Shown here: positions 16,917 to 25,573 of the stretch, piece after piece
Position numbering within the stretch: the stretch's first letter is position 1
Layout of the letters: each line of letters begins with the position of its first letter
Origin: Paraburkholderia sediminicola
Lineage (GTDB): Bacteria > Pseudomonadota > Gammaproteobacteria > Burkholderiales > Burkholderiaceae
Direction: 5' to 3'
NCBI RefSeq assembly: GCF_902859805.1
Contig: NZ_CADIKC010000006.1
Location: 248,001-312,000 of the forward strand
DNA length: 64,000 bases
The notes under the pieces: model-generated
Database searches by the model: none
Seen by the model: the letters and a program-made list of their open reading frames with translations, nothing else
What the model was told of the DNA's origin: nothing
Translations under genes and position numbers: made by a program

Positions 16917-18131
16917 ATGGCAGACACATTCGTCAAGCGCTCAGCGCTTGCGCTGGCCGCGTGCGGCCTCGCGATGGGCGCACATGCGCAATCTTCGGTG
17001 ACGCTCTATGGCACGGTCGACGCCGGCGTCGTGTACACCACCAACCAGCAGACGACGCTCGCCGACGGCAGCACCAACGGCCACGCGAATTATCAGCTGG
17101 CGGGCGGCAATCTGGTGCCGTCGCGTTGGGGTTTGACGGGCGCTGAAGATATCGGTGGCGGCACCACGGTGAACTTCACGTTGGAGAACAGCTTTCTGAT
17201 CGGCAACGGCGCGATGTTGCAATCGAACACGCTGTTCAACCGCAACGCATGGGTCGGTTTGAACAACGGCACGTACGGCGCGCTGACGTTCGGCCGTCAA
17301 TACGATCCGTTCTCCGACTACATGGGGGCGTACGCATCGAGCAATAACTGGGCGACGCTGTACGGCTCGCATTTCGGCGACGTCGACAACCTCAACGAAG
17401 CGTTCAACTTCAACAACTCGATCAAATACATCAGCCCGAGTTTCGGTGGTTTGACGGTGGGCGGGTTGTTCAGCCTGGGTGGCGTGGCGGGCAATTTTTC
17501 GCAGAACAAGGGCTGGGCACTGGCGGCGAATTACGCGCAGGGGCCGTTGTCGTTGAGCGCGGGGTATCTCGAGTTGAACCAGCCGTTGCAGGCGGCCTTG
17601 GGCGGCACGACCGGGTATATCGGCGATTTCAGTTGCGCGAACGCCGACGCGTCGTATTGTCTGCTGCAACAGGCGAGCAAAGTGAGGATTTTCGGAGCAG
17701 GGGGCTCGTATGCGTTCGGCAAGGCGGGCGTGGCGCTTACCTATACGCATACGCGTTTATCGCAGAGCCAGTATTTCGCGAGTGCGGCAACGCCCGCGGG
17801 GCAAGATATCTCTTTCGACATTGCCGAGTTGAATACGACCTATATGGTCGCGCCGGATTTGCAGCTTGGTCTGGCCTATATTTTCAACGACGCCAAACCG
17901 AGCGGCAGTGCCTCGACACGCGTGCACCAGATCAATCTTGGCGCGGTGTATAGCCTGTCGAAGCGGACGGCGGTTTATGCGGTGGCGATCGGGCAGAAAT
18001 CGTCCGGCGCGGGGCTGGGGATTAATCCGTCGACGGGGCAGACGGAGAATCTGGCGCAGATCCCGAATATCGTCAATTCGGACACGGACAAACAACTCTC
18101 CGTGATCGTGGGTTTGAGGCACAATTTTTAA
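16917..18131 (+). CDS. General porin, Gram-negative trimeric type
   Basis: The protein has about 404 residues, a signal peptide ending GAHAQ, and a mature start QSSVTLYGTVDAG, as in the porin at 90-1247. PSRWGLTGAEDIGGG and the terminal LRHNF are also family hallmarks. The frame opens at a TTG at 16881, but ATG 16917 gives a normal signal peptide length; no good Shine-Dalgarno precedes it, so the start is a little uncertain. It lies 180 bp after the APC permease on the same strand and may be co-regulated as the outer-membrane entry for amines. It is somewhat longer than the first porin, with a distinct Cys-containing loop (SCANADASYCLL) near residue 255. Confidence 0.9.
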   Translation: MADTFVKRSALALAACGLAMGAHAQSSVTLYGTVDAGVVYTTNQQTTLADGSTNGHANYQLAGGNLVPSRWGLTGAEDIGGGTTVNFTLENSFLIGNGAMLQSNTLFNRNAWVGLNNGTYGALTFGRQYDPFSDYMGAYASSNNWATLYGSHFGDVDNLNEAFNFNNSIKYISPSFGGLTVGGLFSLGGVAGNFSQNKGWALAANYAQGPLSLSAGYLELNQPLQAALGGTTGYIGDFSCANADASYCLLQQASKVRIFGAGGSYAFGKAGVALTYTHTRLSQSQYFASAATPAGQDISFDIAELNTTYMVAPDLQLGLAYIFNDAKPSGSASTRVHQINLGAVYSLSKRTAVYAVAIGQKSSGAGLGINPSTGQTENLAQIPNIVNSDTDKQLSVIVGLRHNF

Positions 18132-18225
18132 TTTGCCTGCGCGGCGCTGGCGAACAGATCACCTGAGCGATCAACGGAGCCAATGCCGCGTCCCGACTCA
18201 CGCAAAGTGCCACGCGGGAAAAAAA

Positions 18226-18591
18226 TTAATCGGCCAGGCGCTTGTCCGAGAGCGCGTTCTGGCAATCCGCCAGCACCTGCTTCACCAGCCGCGCCTGAGG
18301 GTCGAGCTCGTCTGTATCGAGAATTTCCTCGACCGCATCCCGCGCCCAATCGGCCTCGACAAATTTCGCGTGCCGCTGCGCAATCTCCAGTGCGGTTGCG
18401 GACAACCTGGCGATGCTCAACCAGTCTGCTTCCCGGGACCGATAGTCGAGCCACTTATGAGCGGCCTGCACGTGAAACGCCGCGTCAGGCCAGTCCTCAT
18501 TCAGGTAATAAGCGCCCAGGCAGCCGCAGGTGAGCCAGCACAACAGCTCCAAACGGTCCCGTGGACTCAGATGATGGCGTACATCACTCAT
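18226..18591 (-). CDS. Hypothetical protein, helical, 121 residues
   Basis: I do not recognise this protein. From ATG 18591 it is soluble, helical and rich in Leu, Ala, Asp and Trp, with repeated amphipathic stretches (DWPDAAFHVQAAHKWL, ADWLSIARLSATALEIAQ) that could be short TPR-like hairpins. The frame continues upstream to 18720, but that extension is Cys/Arg-rich and not convincing. Codon use matches the surrounding genome. It is isolated between the second porin and tam, each in its own context, so neighbours give no hint. Confidence 0.6.
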   Translation of the reverse strand: MSDVRHHLSPRDRLELLCWLTCGCLGAYYLNEDWPDAAFHVQAAHKWLDYRSREADWLSIARLSATALEIAQRHAKFVEADWARDAVEEILDTDELDPQARLVKQVLADCQNALSDKRLAD

Positions 18592-18755
18592 GGCGACGCT
18601 CGCTGCTGAAATTTGCGTTCCGGTGAGGGCGGCAAGCCGCCCTCCGCTTACGTTACACAATATCACGCAGAATTCACGAGCGGCAATGCCTGACTGACCC
18701 TGGCGACTCCGGCACCTCAAACACCGCGGGGTAACCCGCGGGCGGCCTGACGCCG

Positions 18756-19532
18756 CTAGCGCGTAGCGACGATAAACAACCGCGGGAACGGCAGCAATAC
18801 CGTACCGTCAGTCTGGGCCGGATACGCTCGCGCGATTGCATCCCGGTAGCGCGCGAGGAAGACGCCTTGTTCGCTGTCGTCGAGCTCGGCGAGGAACGGC
18901 CTCAGCGCGCTGCCCTTGAACCATTCGACCACCGCGTCCGCGCCGCCCGCGAGCGGGTGGTGGTAGACGGTGCGCCACACGTCGACCCGCGCGCACAGCG
19001 GTTTGAGCAACGCGTAGTACCAGTCCGCGCCGTAGCGCATGGTGCGTTCCACGCCTCTCAGCTTGTTCGCCCACGGGCCGTCCGCCGCGATTTCGCGCAG
19101 CAGACGGTGCGCGGGTTCGTCGAGGTTGTCCGGCATCTGCACGGCCAGGTTGCCGCCCGGCGCAAGTTTTTTCACCAGCGACGGAAACAGTTGCTCGTGA
19201 TTCGGTACCCACTGCAGCACGGCATTGGCGAGGATGAGGCCGTAGGGGCCGGGAGCAGCCCACGTTTCGATGTCGCTCACCTCGAATTTGAATTGCGGCA
19301 GGCGCTTGATGGCCGCCGCGATCATGTCGGCGGAACTGTCCATACCGCTGACCGCCGCGCCGGGCAGGCGGGCCGCCAGCGCTTCGGTGGAATTGCCGGG
19401 GCCGCAGCCGATGTCTACCGCCACGCGCACATCCGTTGCCGGGATCGCCGCCAGCAGATCCCGGACTGGACGCGTGCGCTCGTTTTCGAACAACACGTAC
19501 TGTTTTGCCTGCCAATTCGTCGATGAAGTCAT
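18756..19532 (-). CDS. tam: Trans-aconitate 2-methyltransferase
   Basis: The 258-residue SAM-dependent methyltransferase is close to E. coli Tam (252 residues). Tam methylates trans-aconitate, an inhibitor of the citric acid cycle formed spontaneously from cis-aconitate. SAM motif I is VAVDIGCGPGNSTE, followed by GMDSSADMI, and NAVLQWVPNHEQLF and the WANKLRGVER region are typical of this subfamily. The longer upstream frame to 19688 is rejected because ATG 19532 has AAAGGAG eight bases upstream and yields the conserved start (NWQAKQYVLFENERTRP). It is a single-gene unit divergent from the LysR gene at 19710. Confidence 0.88.
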   Translation of the reverse strand: MTSSTNWQAKQYVLFENERTRPVRDLLAAIPATDVRVAVDIGCGPGNSTEALAARLPGAAVSGMDSSADMIAAAIKRLPQFKFEVSDIETWAAPGPYGLILANAVLQWVPNHEQLFPSLVKKLAPGGNLAVQMPDNLDEPAHRLLREIAADGPWANKLRGVERTMRYGADWYYALLKPLCARVDVWRTVYHHPLAGGADAVVEWFKGSALRPFLAELDDSEQGVFLARYRDAIARAYPAQTDGTVLLPFPRLFIVATR

Positions 19533-19709
19533 CTCGCGCTCCTTTGTTCCGATTGCACCCAATTGCACCCGGGTACACCCGAGTGCCGGACCGTTTTCGC
19601 TGACAACCGCGCAGTGTGTGCGGTGTCGAATCGATCCAATCCGCTCATTCTGTGCGGCGGCGAAGGCGGAGTAAAATGAATTTATCATTCCAATTCCTTC
19701 ATTTTTCTA

Positions 19710-20606
19710 ATGAAAATCGACACGCTCGGCGTACAGGCGTTCGTTGCGATTGCGGATCGCGGCAGCTTTCAAGGCGCCGCCGATTCGCTGCACGTCACGC
19801 AAACGGCCATTACGCAACGTCTGCGTAAGCTCGAAACGTACCTTGGAGTCACGCTGATCGAGCGAACCACACGTTCCATGGCGCTGACGGAAATAGGGCG
19901 CAGTTTTCTGCCGCAGGCGCGCCGTTTGTTGGGCGAGCTTGCCGATGCGCTGGTGGAAATTCGTGAGACGGGCGTGGCGCGTCGCGGCGATGTGTCGATC
20001 GCCTGCGTGCCGACCGTAGGCGTGCAGTATCTACCGCGCATTCTGCAGGCGTATGCCGCGCGTTATCCGCATAACCGTATCAAGATTCTCGATCACGCGT
20101 CGTCCGCGGTGGAGGAGGCCGTGCTGCGCCGGGAGGTGGAGTTCGGCATCAATATCGCGGGTGAGCATCATCCGGATCTCGTCAGCGTGCCGTTGACGGA
20201 AGACCGCTACGTGCTGATTTGCCATGAAGATCATCCGCTGGCGAAACGGCGGCGCATCGCCTGGCAGCAGTTGCAATCGTATCCGCTGATTTTTGCGGGC
20301 GAGGTCAGTGGCAATCGCGCGTTGCTCGACGTCGCGCTGGAAAAGAGCGAACTGGCGCTGCGCTCGTTTTATGAAGTGCAGCGCAGTTCGACTGCTGTGG
20401 GGCTCGTCGCTCAGGGCGTGGGTGCAGCCGTCGTGCCGGCGCTCGCCATCCAGAAGGGCGCGTATCCGACGGTTCGCACGGTCGAACTCACGCACCCGGT
20501 GGTTTCGCGCACGCTCGTGCTCGTGGCGCGTAAGACCGCTCAGTTGTCGCCGGCGGCGCAGGCGCTTTACGACATGATTCTCGAGCAGGCGACGTTGAAG
20601 GCGTGA
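19710..20606 (+). CDS. LysR-family transcriptional regulator
   Basis: The 298-residue protein has an N-terminal winged HTH (TLGVQAFVAIADRGSFQGAA, then VTQTAITQRLRKLE) and a substrate-binding domain starting GDVSIACVPTVGVQYLPRIL. It resembles the CynR/CbbR-like part of the family. It is divergent from tam with a short AT-rich promoter gap (around 19660-19709), so control of tam or autoregulation is possible. Its end is 15 bp from the convergent GntR gene. The ligand is unknown. Confidence 0.87.
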   Translation: MKIDTLGVQAFVAIADRGSFQGAADSLHVTQTAITQRLRKLETYLGVTLIERTTRSMALTEIGRSFLPQARRLLGELADALVEIRETGVARRGDVSIACVPTVGVQYLPRILQAYAARYPHNRIKILDHASSAVEEAVLRREVEFGINIAGEHHPDLVSVPLTEDRYVLICHEDHPLAKRRRIAWQQLQSYPLIFAGEVSGNRALLDVALEKSELALRSFYEVQRSSTAVGLVAQGVGAAVVPALAIQKGAYPTVRTVELTHPVVSRTLVLVARKTAQLSPAAQALYDMILEQATLKA

Positions 20607-20621
20607 GGTTGGCGCCAGCCG

Positions 20622-21269
20622 CTACAAACACTGCGCGCGCAAACAACTCGCCGCATGACTCAGATCTTGCTCAATCGCGCGCCGCACGCCGGCCGCATCA
20701 CGCGCCTTCGCGGCGTTCAGCAAGTCATCGTGTGCATCGTTGAGCGTAGCGGCGAACTGCGCATCGCCAAACAGCAGATTCGAAATCGGCCCAACCTGCA
20801 GCCACACCGTTTCGATCAATTCGAGCAAAAGCGGCGAGCCGGCCGCGCGGTAGAGAATCAGGTGAAACGCCTCGTTGGCATCGAGATAGCCCTTGGCATC
20901 GGCGATCCGCAAGGCCTGCACCATCTGCGCATTCAATTTTTCCAGCGTTTCCAGATCGTGTTCGCTAAGATTCGGCGCGCCCAGTTCGGCAGCCTGACCT
21001 TCGAGAATCAGGCGCACGCGCAGCACATCGTCGAATTGTTCTTTTGACAGACGCGGCACCGTGACGCCGCAATTGGGCACGTTCACCAGCGCCGATTCGG
21101 CCGCAAGGCGCTGCAAGGCGGAGCGCACCGGCATCTCGCCCACGCCGAGCTCGGCGGCGACGTGACGGATCTTGATGCGCTCGCCCGGCACGAAGCGCCC
21201 GATCGTCAGCCACTGCCGCAGCGTTTCGTAGGTCTGGTCCTGCAGCGTGTGATGGCGCGAAGTTTTCAT
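20622..21269 (-). CDS. GntR-family regulator, FadR (FCD) subfamily
   Basis: The 215-residue protein has an N-terminal GntR winged helix (YETLRQWLTIGRFVPGERIK, MPVRSALQRLAAESAL) and a C-terminal all-helical FCD ligand-binding domain from about residue 75, which often binds a metal and a carboxylate. It lies directly downstream of, and on the same strand as, the aminotransferase and glutamine synthetase-like genes. I infer that it represses this polyamine cluster. The perfect palindromes at 24253-24303 are the best candidate sites, but no experiment or footprint is visible in sequence. Confidence 0.85.
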   Translation of the reverse strand: MKTSRHHTLQDQTYETLRQWLTIGRFVPGERIKIRHVAAELGVGEMPVRSALQRLAAESALVNVPNCGVTVPRLSKEQFDDVLRVRLILEGQAAELGAPNLSEHDLETLEKLNAQMVQALRIADAKGYLDANEAFHLILYRAAGSPLLLELIETVWLQVGPISNLLFGDAQFAATLNDAHDDLLNAAKARDAAGVRRAIEQDLSHAASCLRAQCL

Positions 21270-21295
21270 AAAGCTCGATGCGGGGCCCGAAAAAA

Positions 21296-21337
21296 GACTG
21301 CAAAAAGGCCGGAAAAAAGGACTGCAAAAAGGGCCGG
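21296..21337. repeat. Short A-rich tandem repeat upstream of the GntR gene
   Basis: GACTGCAAAAAGGCCGG is followed after a short A-rich spacer by GACTGCAAAAAGGGCCGG, two near-identical copies about 24 bp apart. They lie 30-70 bp before the GntR start and after the aminotransferase stop. They may be operator half-sites or simple tandem duplication. Confidence 0.4.
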
Positions 21338-21392
21338 CAGTTTAGCGCCAGCCGCACTCGATCAACCTCGATCTGAAAACGCTCAGATCACA

Positions 21393-22751
21393 TCAGATCA
21401 ACTCGGCAAGACAGGCGTCGAACGTAGAAACCAGCCTGTCGACGTCGGCCGCCGACGTGTCGGGGCACACCAGGATCATGTTGTGAAACGGCGTGATCAG
21501 CACGCCGCGATTGAGCAGGTACAGGTGCACGATATGTTCCAGTTCCGGGTCGAGCTGGCGGCCGGCTTCGTCACCGTTGCGCGGCGGCGTCGGCGTGAAC
21601 TGGAATTCGGTGCGGGCGCCCACCCGCGTCACGCACCACGAGAGACCATGGCGCGCGATCGCATCCTTCAGGCCGGCTTCGATCCGCTCGGCGAGCGCGA
21701 ACATGTGATCGTAGGCGGCGTCGGTCATGACCTCGGCGAGCGTCGCGCGGATCGCGCTCATTGCCAGCATGTTCGCCGTGAGAGTCGTGCCGATGCCGGA
21801 GTGGCCGGGCGGCGCGCTGCGCTTGGCGTGCTGCGCTCGGGCGGCCAGTTCGGCGCTGAATCCGTACACCGCGCACGGAAAGCCGCCGCCCACCGGTTTG
21901 CCGAGGATAAACAGATCGGGTTCGAGGCGATTCGCTCTCGTGTAACCGCCCGGCCCGCAGCTGATAGTGTGAGTTTCGTCGATCGCGAGCAGCGTGCCGT
22001 AGCGGCGCATGAGCGCTTGCGCTTGCCGCCAGTAGTCGGGCTCGGGCAGGACCATGCCGATGTTGGTCATCGCGGGTTCGGCCAGCACGCAGGCCACGTC
22101 GCCGTCTTTCAGCGCGTTTTCCAGCGCGGCCAGGTCGTTGAATTCGATCACGCGCGTGGTGCCGAGCAGGTCGTGCACCTGGCCGATCAGGCTGTCGCGC
22201 TGTTGCGGCCGGCCGTCGACGAGATCGACGAACACGTCGTCCACGGTGCCGTGATAGCAGCCGTTGAAGATCACGATCTGTTTGCGTCCGGTCGCCGCGC
22301 GCGCCCAGCGCAACGCAAAGCGGTTGGCGTCGCTCGCCGTCATCGCGAACTGCCAGTAGGGCAACCCGAAACGGCGTGCGAGTTCTTCGCCGACCCACGC
22401 GGCGTCTTCGCCAGGCAGCATGGTCGTCAGGCCGCGCTCGGCCTGGGCCGCCAGCGCGCGGGCCACGGGCGCCGGCGAGTGGCCGAACATTGCGCCCGTG
22501 TCGCCGAGGCAGAAATCGGCGTAGCGATGACCGTCCACGTCGGTAAACGCGGCGCCGCGTGCTTCTTCGACATAGAGCGAGAAGGGCGTCGACCAGTCGT
22601 TCATCCAGTGCAACGGCACGCCGAACAACAGGTGGCGCGCGGCGCGTTCGGACAGCGCGCGCGATGTCGGCATGGCTTCGGCAAACGTGTGGCGTTCGCG
22701 TTCGACGAGCGCCTGCGCGCGCTCCCAGTTGATGCCTTGGCGAGTATTCAA
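21393..22751 (-). CDS. Class III PLP aminotransferase (glutamate-semialdehyde-aminomutase-like)
   Basis: The 452-residue PLP enzyme has family blocks DVDGHRYADFCLGDTGAMFGH, the phosphate loop near MTASDANRFALRWAR, NGCYHGT, the Asp of IDETHT and a Lys in FILGKPVGGGFP expected to hold PLP. The sequence resembles GSA aminomutase-like transaminases used in catabolism more than HemL itself. Placed in a row with a PuuA-like ligase and a GntR regulator, it probably transaminates a polyamine or a derivative such as a gamma-glutamyl-diamine or an omega-amino acid. It starts about 50 bp after the glutamine synthetase-like gene, consistent with one transcript. Confidence 0.82.
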   Translation of the reverse strand: MNTRQGINWERAQALVERERHTFAEAMPTSRALSERAARHLLFGVPLHWMNDWSTPFSLYVEEARGAAFTDVDGHRYADFCLGDTGAMFGHSPAPVARALAAQAERGLTTMLPGEDAAWVGEELARRFGLPYWQFAMTASDANRFALRWARAATGRKQIVIFNGCYHGTVDDVFVDLVDGRPQQRDSLIGQVHDLLGTTRVIEFNDLAALENALKDGDVACVLAEPAMTNIGMVLPEPDYWRQAQALMRRYGTLLAIDETHTISCGPGGYTRANRLEPDLFILGKPVGGGFPCAVYGFSAELAARAQHAKRSAPPGHSGIGTTLTANMLAMSAIRATLAEVMTDAAYDHMFALAERIEAGLKDAIARHGLSWCVTRVGARTEFQFTPTPPRNGDEAGRQLDPELEHIVHLYLLNRGVLITPFHNMILVCPDTSAADVDRLVSTFDACLAELI

Positions 22752-22802
22752 ATCCAGCTTCTCCGATGACGTTTCCAGAATGTTTCCAGCGTCCGCCCGC
22801 GC

Positions 22803-24152
22803 TCAGACGAGCAGTTGCAGATGCTCGCGTTCCCACGCGGTAATGCCCTGCGAGAAGGTCTCGAACTCCTTTTCCTTCACCGCGCAATAGGCCTGCACGA
22901 ATTTGTCGCCGAGCACGTCCGCGAGTTCGGTGCACTTCAGGAGCGCCTTGAGCGCATCTTCGAGACCGCGCGGCAATTCGTATTCGAGGTCGTAGGCGCT
23001 TTCGATCATCGGCGCCGACGCTTCCTGCTGCTCCACCATGCCGAGATAGCCGCAGGCGAGGGTGGCCGCCATCGCCAGATACGGATTGACGTCGACGCCC
23101 GGCACGCGGTTTTCGAGCCGCCGGCCGTCCGGTCCGGAATTCGGCACGCGGATGCCACAGGTGCGGTTGTCGTAGCCCCAGCGCACGTTGATCGGCGCGG
23201 CGGTGAAGCGCGACAGGCGCCGGTAGGAGTTCACGTAGGGCGCGAACATCGGCATGGCTTGCGGCATGTACTTCTGCAAGCCGCCTATATAGTTGAAAAA
23301 CAGCGGGCTCGCCGTTCCATCTGGCAGAGAAAAGATGTTCTCGCCGGTTTTGCTATCGACGATGCTCTGATGAATATGCATCGCGCTGCCGGGCTCATGC
23401 TCCATCGGCTTGGCCATAAACGTCGCGAAAATGCCATGACGGAAGGCGGTTTCGCGCACCGCGCGCTTGAACAGGAACACGCGGTCGGCGAGATCGAGCG
23501 CATCGCCATGCGAAAAGTTGATCTCCATTTGCCCCGCGCCCACTTCGTGCACGAGCGTTTCGACACCGAGATGCGTGGTCTCGCAGAAACGCGAGAGGTC
23601 CTGGAAGAACGGATCGAATTCGTTGACGGCGTCGATCGAGAACGACTGGCGGCCGGCTTCGCTGCGCCCCGCGCGGCCTTGCGGCGGGCGCAGCGGTTCA
23701 TGCGGATTCTGGTTCTGCGCGATCAGGTAGAACTCCATCTCCGGCGCAACCACAGGGCGCCAGCCTTTGTCCTCATAGAGCTTCAGCACGCGCCGCAACA
23801 CCGCGCGCGGAGAAATGCCGATCGGCTTGCCGTCGAGTCCGACACAATCGTGGATCACGACCGCGACCTGTTCGATCGCCCACGGTACGAGCCGTACCGT
23901 GTTCGGATCGGGAATGCAGACCATGTCGGGATCGCTCGGCCCGACAAAGCGCTCGAAATCCGCGAACTCGCCGTTGACGGTGATCATCAACAGCGCGTTC
24001 GACATGTGCATCTTGCCTTCCGAGAGAAACAGGTTCTTCGGCACGATCTTGCCGCGCGCCACGCCCGTCATGTCCGGTATCACGCATTCCACTTCATGGA
24101 TGCGGTGATGTTCCAGGAATTCACGCAGGTCGTCGCGTAGGTCGCTTTGCAA
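22803..24152 (-). CDS. Glutamine synthetase-family gamma-glutamylpolyamine synthetase (PuuA-like)
   Basis: The 449-residue protein has the GS beta-grasp domain (to about residue 110) and catalytic domain. Metal and ATP-binding residues are in APEMEFYLIAQ, HEVGAGQMEINF and GSAMHIHQS, with a late NRTCGIRVPNSGP loop. It opens with a short DDLREFLEHHRIHEVECVIPD segment typical of GlnA-like PuuA/SpuI enzymes that ligate glutamate to putrescine or spermidine for catabolism, and lacks the Tyr-adenylylation region of housekeeping GlnA. A stretch QNPHEPLRPPQGRAGRSEAG near residue 160 is an insertion common in this subfamily. It leads the minus-strand cluster and is divergent from an AraC gene. Confidence 0.85.
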   Translation of the reverse strand: MQSDLRDDLREFLEHHRIHEVECVIPDMTGVARGKIVPKNLFLSEGKMHMSNALLMITVNGEFADFERFVGPSDPDMVCIPDPNTVRLVPWAIEQVAVVIHDCVGLDGKPIGISPRAVLRRVLKLYEDKGWRPVVAPEMEFYLIAQNQNPHEPLRPPQGRAGRSEAGRQSFSIDAVNEFDPFFQDLSRFCETTHLGVETLVHEVGAGQMEINFSHGDALDLADRVFLFKRAVRETAFRHGIFATFMAKPMEHEPGSAMHIHQSIVDSKTGENIFSLPDGTASPLFFNYIGGLQKYMPQAMPMFAPYVNSYRRLSRFTAAPINVRWGYDNRTCGIRVPNSGPDGRRLENRVPGVDVNPYLAMAATLACGYLGMVEQQEASAPMIESAYDLEYELPRGLEDALKALLKCTELADVLGDKFVQAYCAVKEKEFETFSQGITAWEREHLQLLV

Positions 24153-24252
24153 GGTTGACTCCAGTCGGTTGATGAAGGCGGCGCGCAGCGCGGCTGCAAA
24201 CCTTGCGCAACGTACCGCCTGTTCGGAAAAGCTGGGCGTTTTGCATCATGGG

Positions 24253-24303
24253 ATTTGATCAAATCATCGCATGGATTTTCCCTTTTGGGAAATTTGATCA
24301 AAT
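24253..24303. promoter_or_regulatory. Paired ATTTGATCAAAT operators flanking a third palindrome
   Basis: The perfect 12-bp palindrome ATTTGATCAAAT occurs at 24253-24264 and again at 24292-24303, 39 bp apart centre to centre. Between them TTTCCC-TTTT-GGGAAA (24277-24292) is another perfect inverted repeat. The cluster lies in the AT-rich gap between the divergent PuuA-like and AraC genes. This is strong evidence for a bivalent operator for a dimeric repressor, and the cluster's GntR protein is the leading candidate. Confidence 0.7.
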
Positions 24304-24338
24304 ATCATCGGGTGATCGAGGGAAGCTGAGAATCACCC

Positions 24339-25376
24339 ATGAACGATGCAGCATGTTCGCCACGCCCGTCGCCGGCCCAATGCGTTGCGACCTTGCATAC
24401 GATTGCCGCCGCCGTTTCTTTGCTGGAGCGGCAGGGGACTGGCGCGGACGTGTTGCTGGCGGGAAGCGGCGTCAGCGAGGGCGATTTGCGTCAGCCGTCC
24501 GGGCTTGTCACGCACGCGCAGGAACTGGTCGTGTTCGCCAACGCGTTGCAGGCTTGCGGTGATACGCGCATCGGCCTCGACATCGGCCGCGCGATGCATA
24601 TCTCGAGCTACGGCATCCTCGGCTACGCGATGCTGGTGAGCCCGACGCTTGGCGACGCGCTGCAATGCGCCCAGGACTTTCCCTTGCTGCTCGGAAGCTA
24701 CTTCAAGATTTCGCTGCGCCGCAACGCAGACACAGCGGCGATCGTCGCGACCGATTACCGCTACCGGCCGGATCTCACCGTGATCAATACGGACATGTGT
24801 CTGGCGTCGATGTGGGCAGTGGTCTGCGACGTGCTGTCAGCGCGGCGCGCGCCATCCGCGCTTGAGGTGACGTTCGGCGCACCCGCTCATGCGGACGCCT
24901 ACGAAGAGCGCATAGGCCGCCACGCCACCTTCGACGCTGCCGAAAACGCGCTGATTTTTCCGGCCAGCTGGCTCGACGAACCGTTGCCCCTCGCCGAGCC
25001 GGTGAGCTATCTGATGTCGCGTCAACAATGCGCGCAGCTCGAGCGCGAATGGGCCACCGCGGCGGGCAACGACGTCACCGCGCGCAGCCTGCGCCTGCTG
25101 TATTCCGATCCACGCCGCTATGGTTCGCTGCGCTCGCTCGCCGATGCGCTGTGCGTGTCGGAGCGCACGCTCAGAAGGCGCCTCGCAGGCAGCGGCTCGG
25201 CCTTCCAGGCGCTGCTCGACCGTGTGCGTCACGATCTTGCGCTCGACTACCTGGTGCGCACGCGCCTGTCGATGTCGGATATTGCTGAGCGGCTCGGCTA
25301 TAGCGAAACGGCCGGCTTCCGCCATGCGTTTCGCCGCTGGACCGGCCGTTGTCCGAGCGACTACCGCTGCGCGTAG
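24339..25376 (+). CDS. AraC-family regulator of the polyamine cluster
   Basis: The 345-residue protein has an arabinose-binding-like N-terminal domain (about residues 20-210, including ISSYGILGYAMLVSPTLGDAL) and a complete double HTH. The latter reads SLADALCVSERTLRRRLAGSG, then MSDIAERLGYSETAGFRHAF, ending RRWTGRCPSDYR, the normal AraC C-terminus. It is divergent from the PuuA-like gene and upstream of two polyamine hydrolase genes on its own strand, so it probably activates one or both arms. The ATG is shortly after the second operator palindrome, so its own expression is likely repressed by whatever binds there. Confidence 0.87.
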   Translation: MNDAACSPRPSPAQCVATLHTIAAAVSLLERQGTGADVLLAGSGVSEGDLRQPSGLVTHAQELVVFANALQACGDTRIGLDIGRAMHISSYGILGYAMLVSPTLGDALQCAQDFPLLLGSYFKISLRRNADTAAIVATDYRYRPDLTVINTDMCLASMWAVVCDVLSARRAPSALEVTFGAPAHADAYEERIGRHATFDAAENALIFPASWLDEPLPLAEPVSYLMSRQQCAQLEREWATAAGNDVTARSLRLLYSDPRRYGSLRSLADALCVSERTLRRRLAGSGSAFQALLDRVRHDLALDYLVRTRLSMSDIAERLGYSETAGFRHAFRRWTGRCPSDYRCA

Positions 25377-25573
25377 CCTACGGTTTTGTCCTGAGTCCTT
25401 TTGAGCGTACGGCGTCAGCGGCGCAATTACGTGCTGTCGTCGAGTCACGCTCCGATGTCATGCTGCCGCGACGAGATTGGCCACATTTATCCCCTCGATG
25501 ACCGTTTCCCCGTTATCGCACAGCCGCGTTCCTCGGGCAGAATTTTCCCAGACGAACACAGAGGAGACACGAG

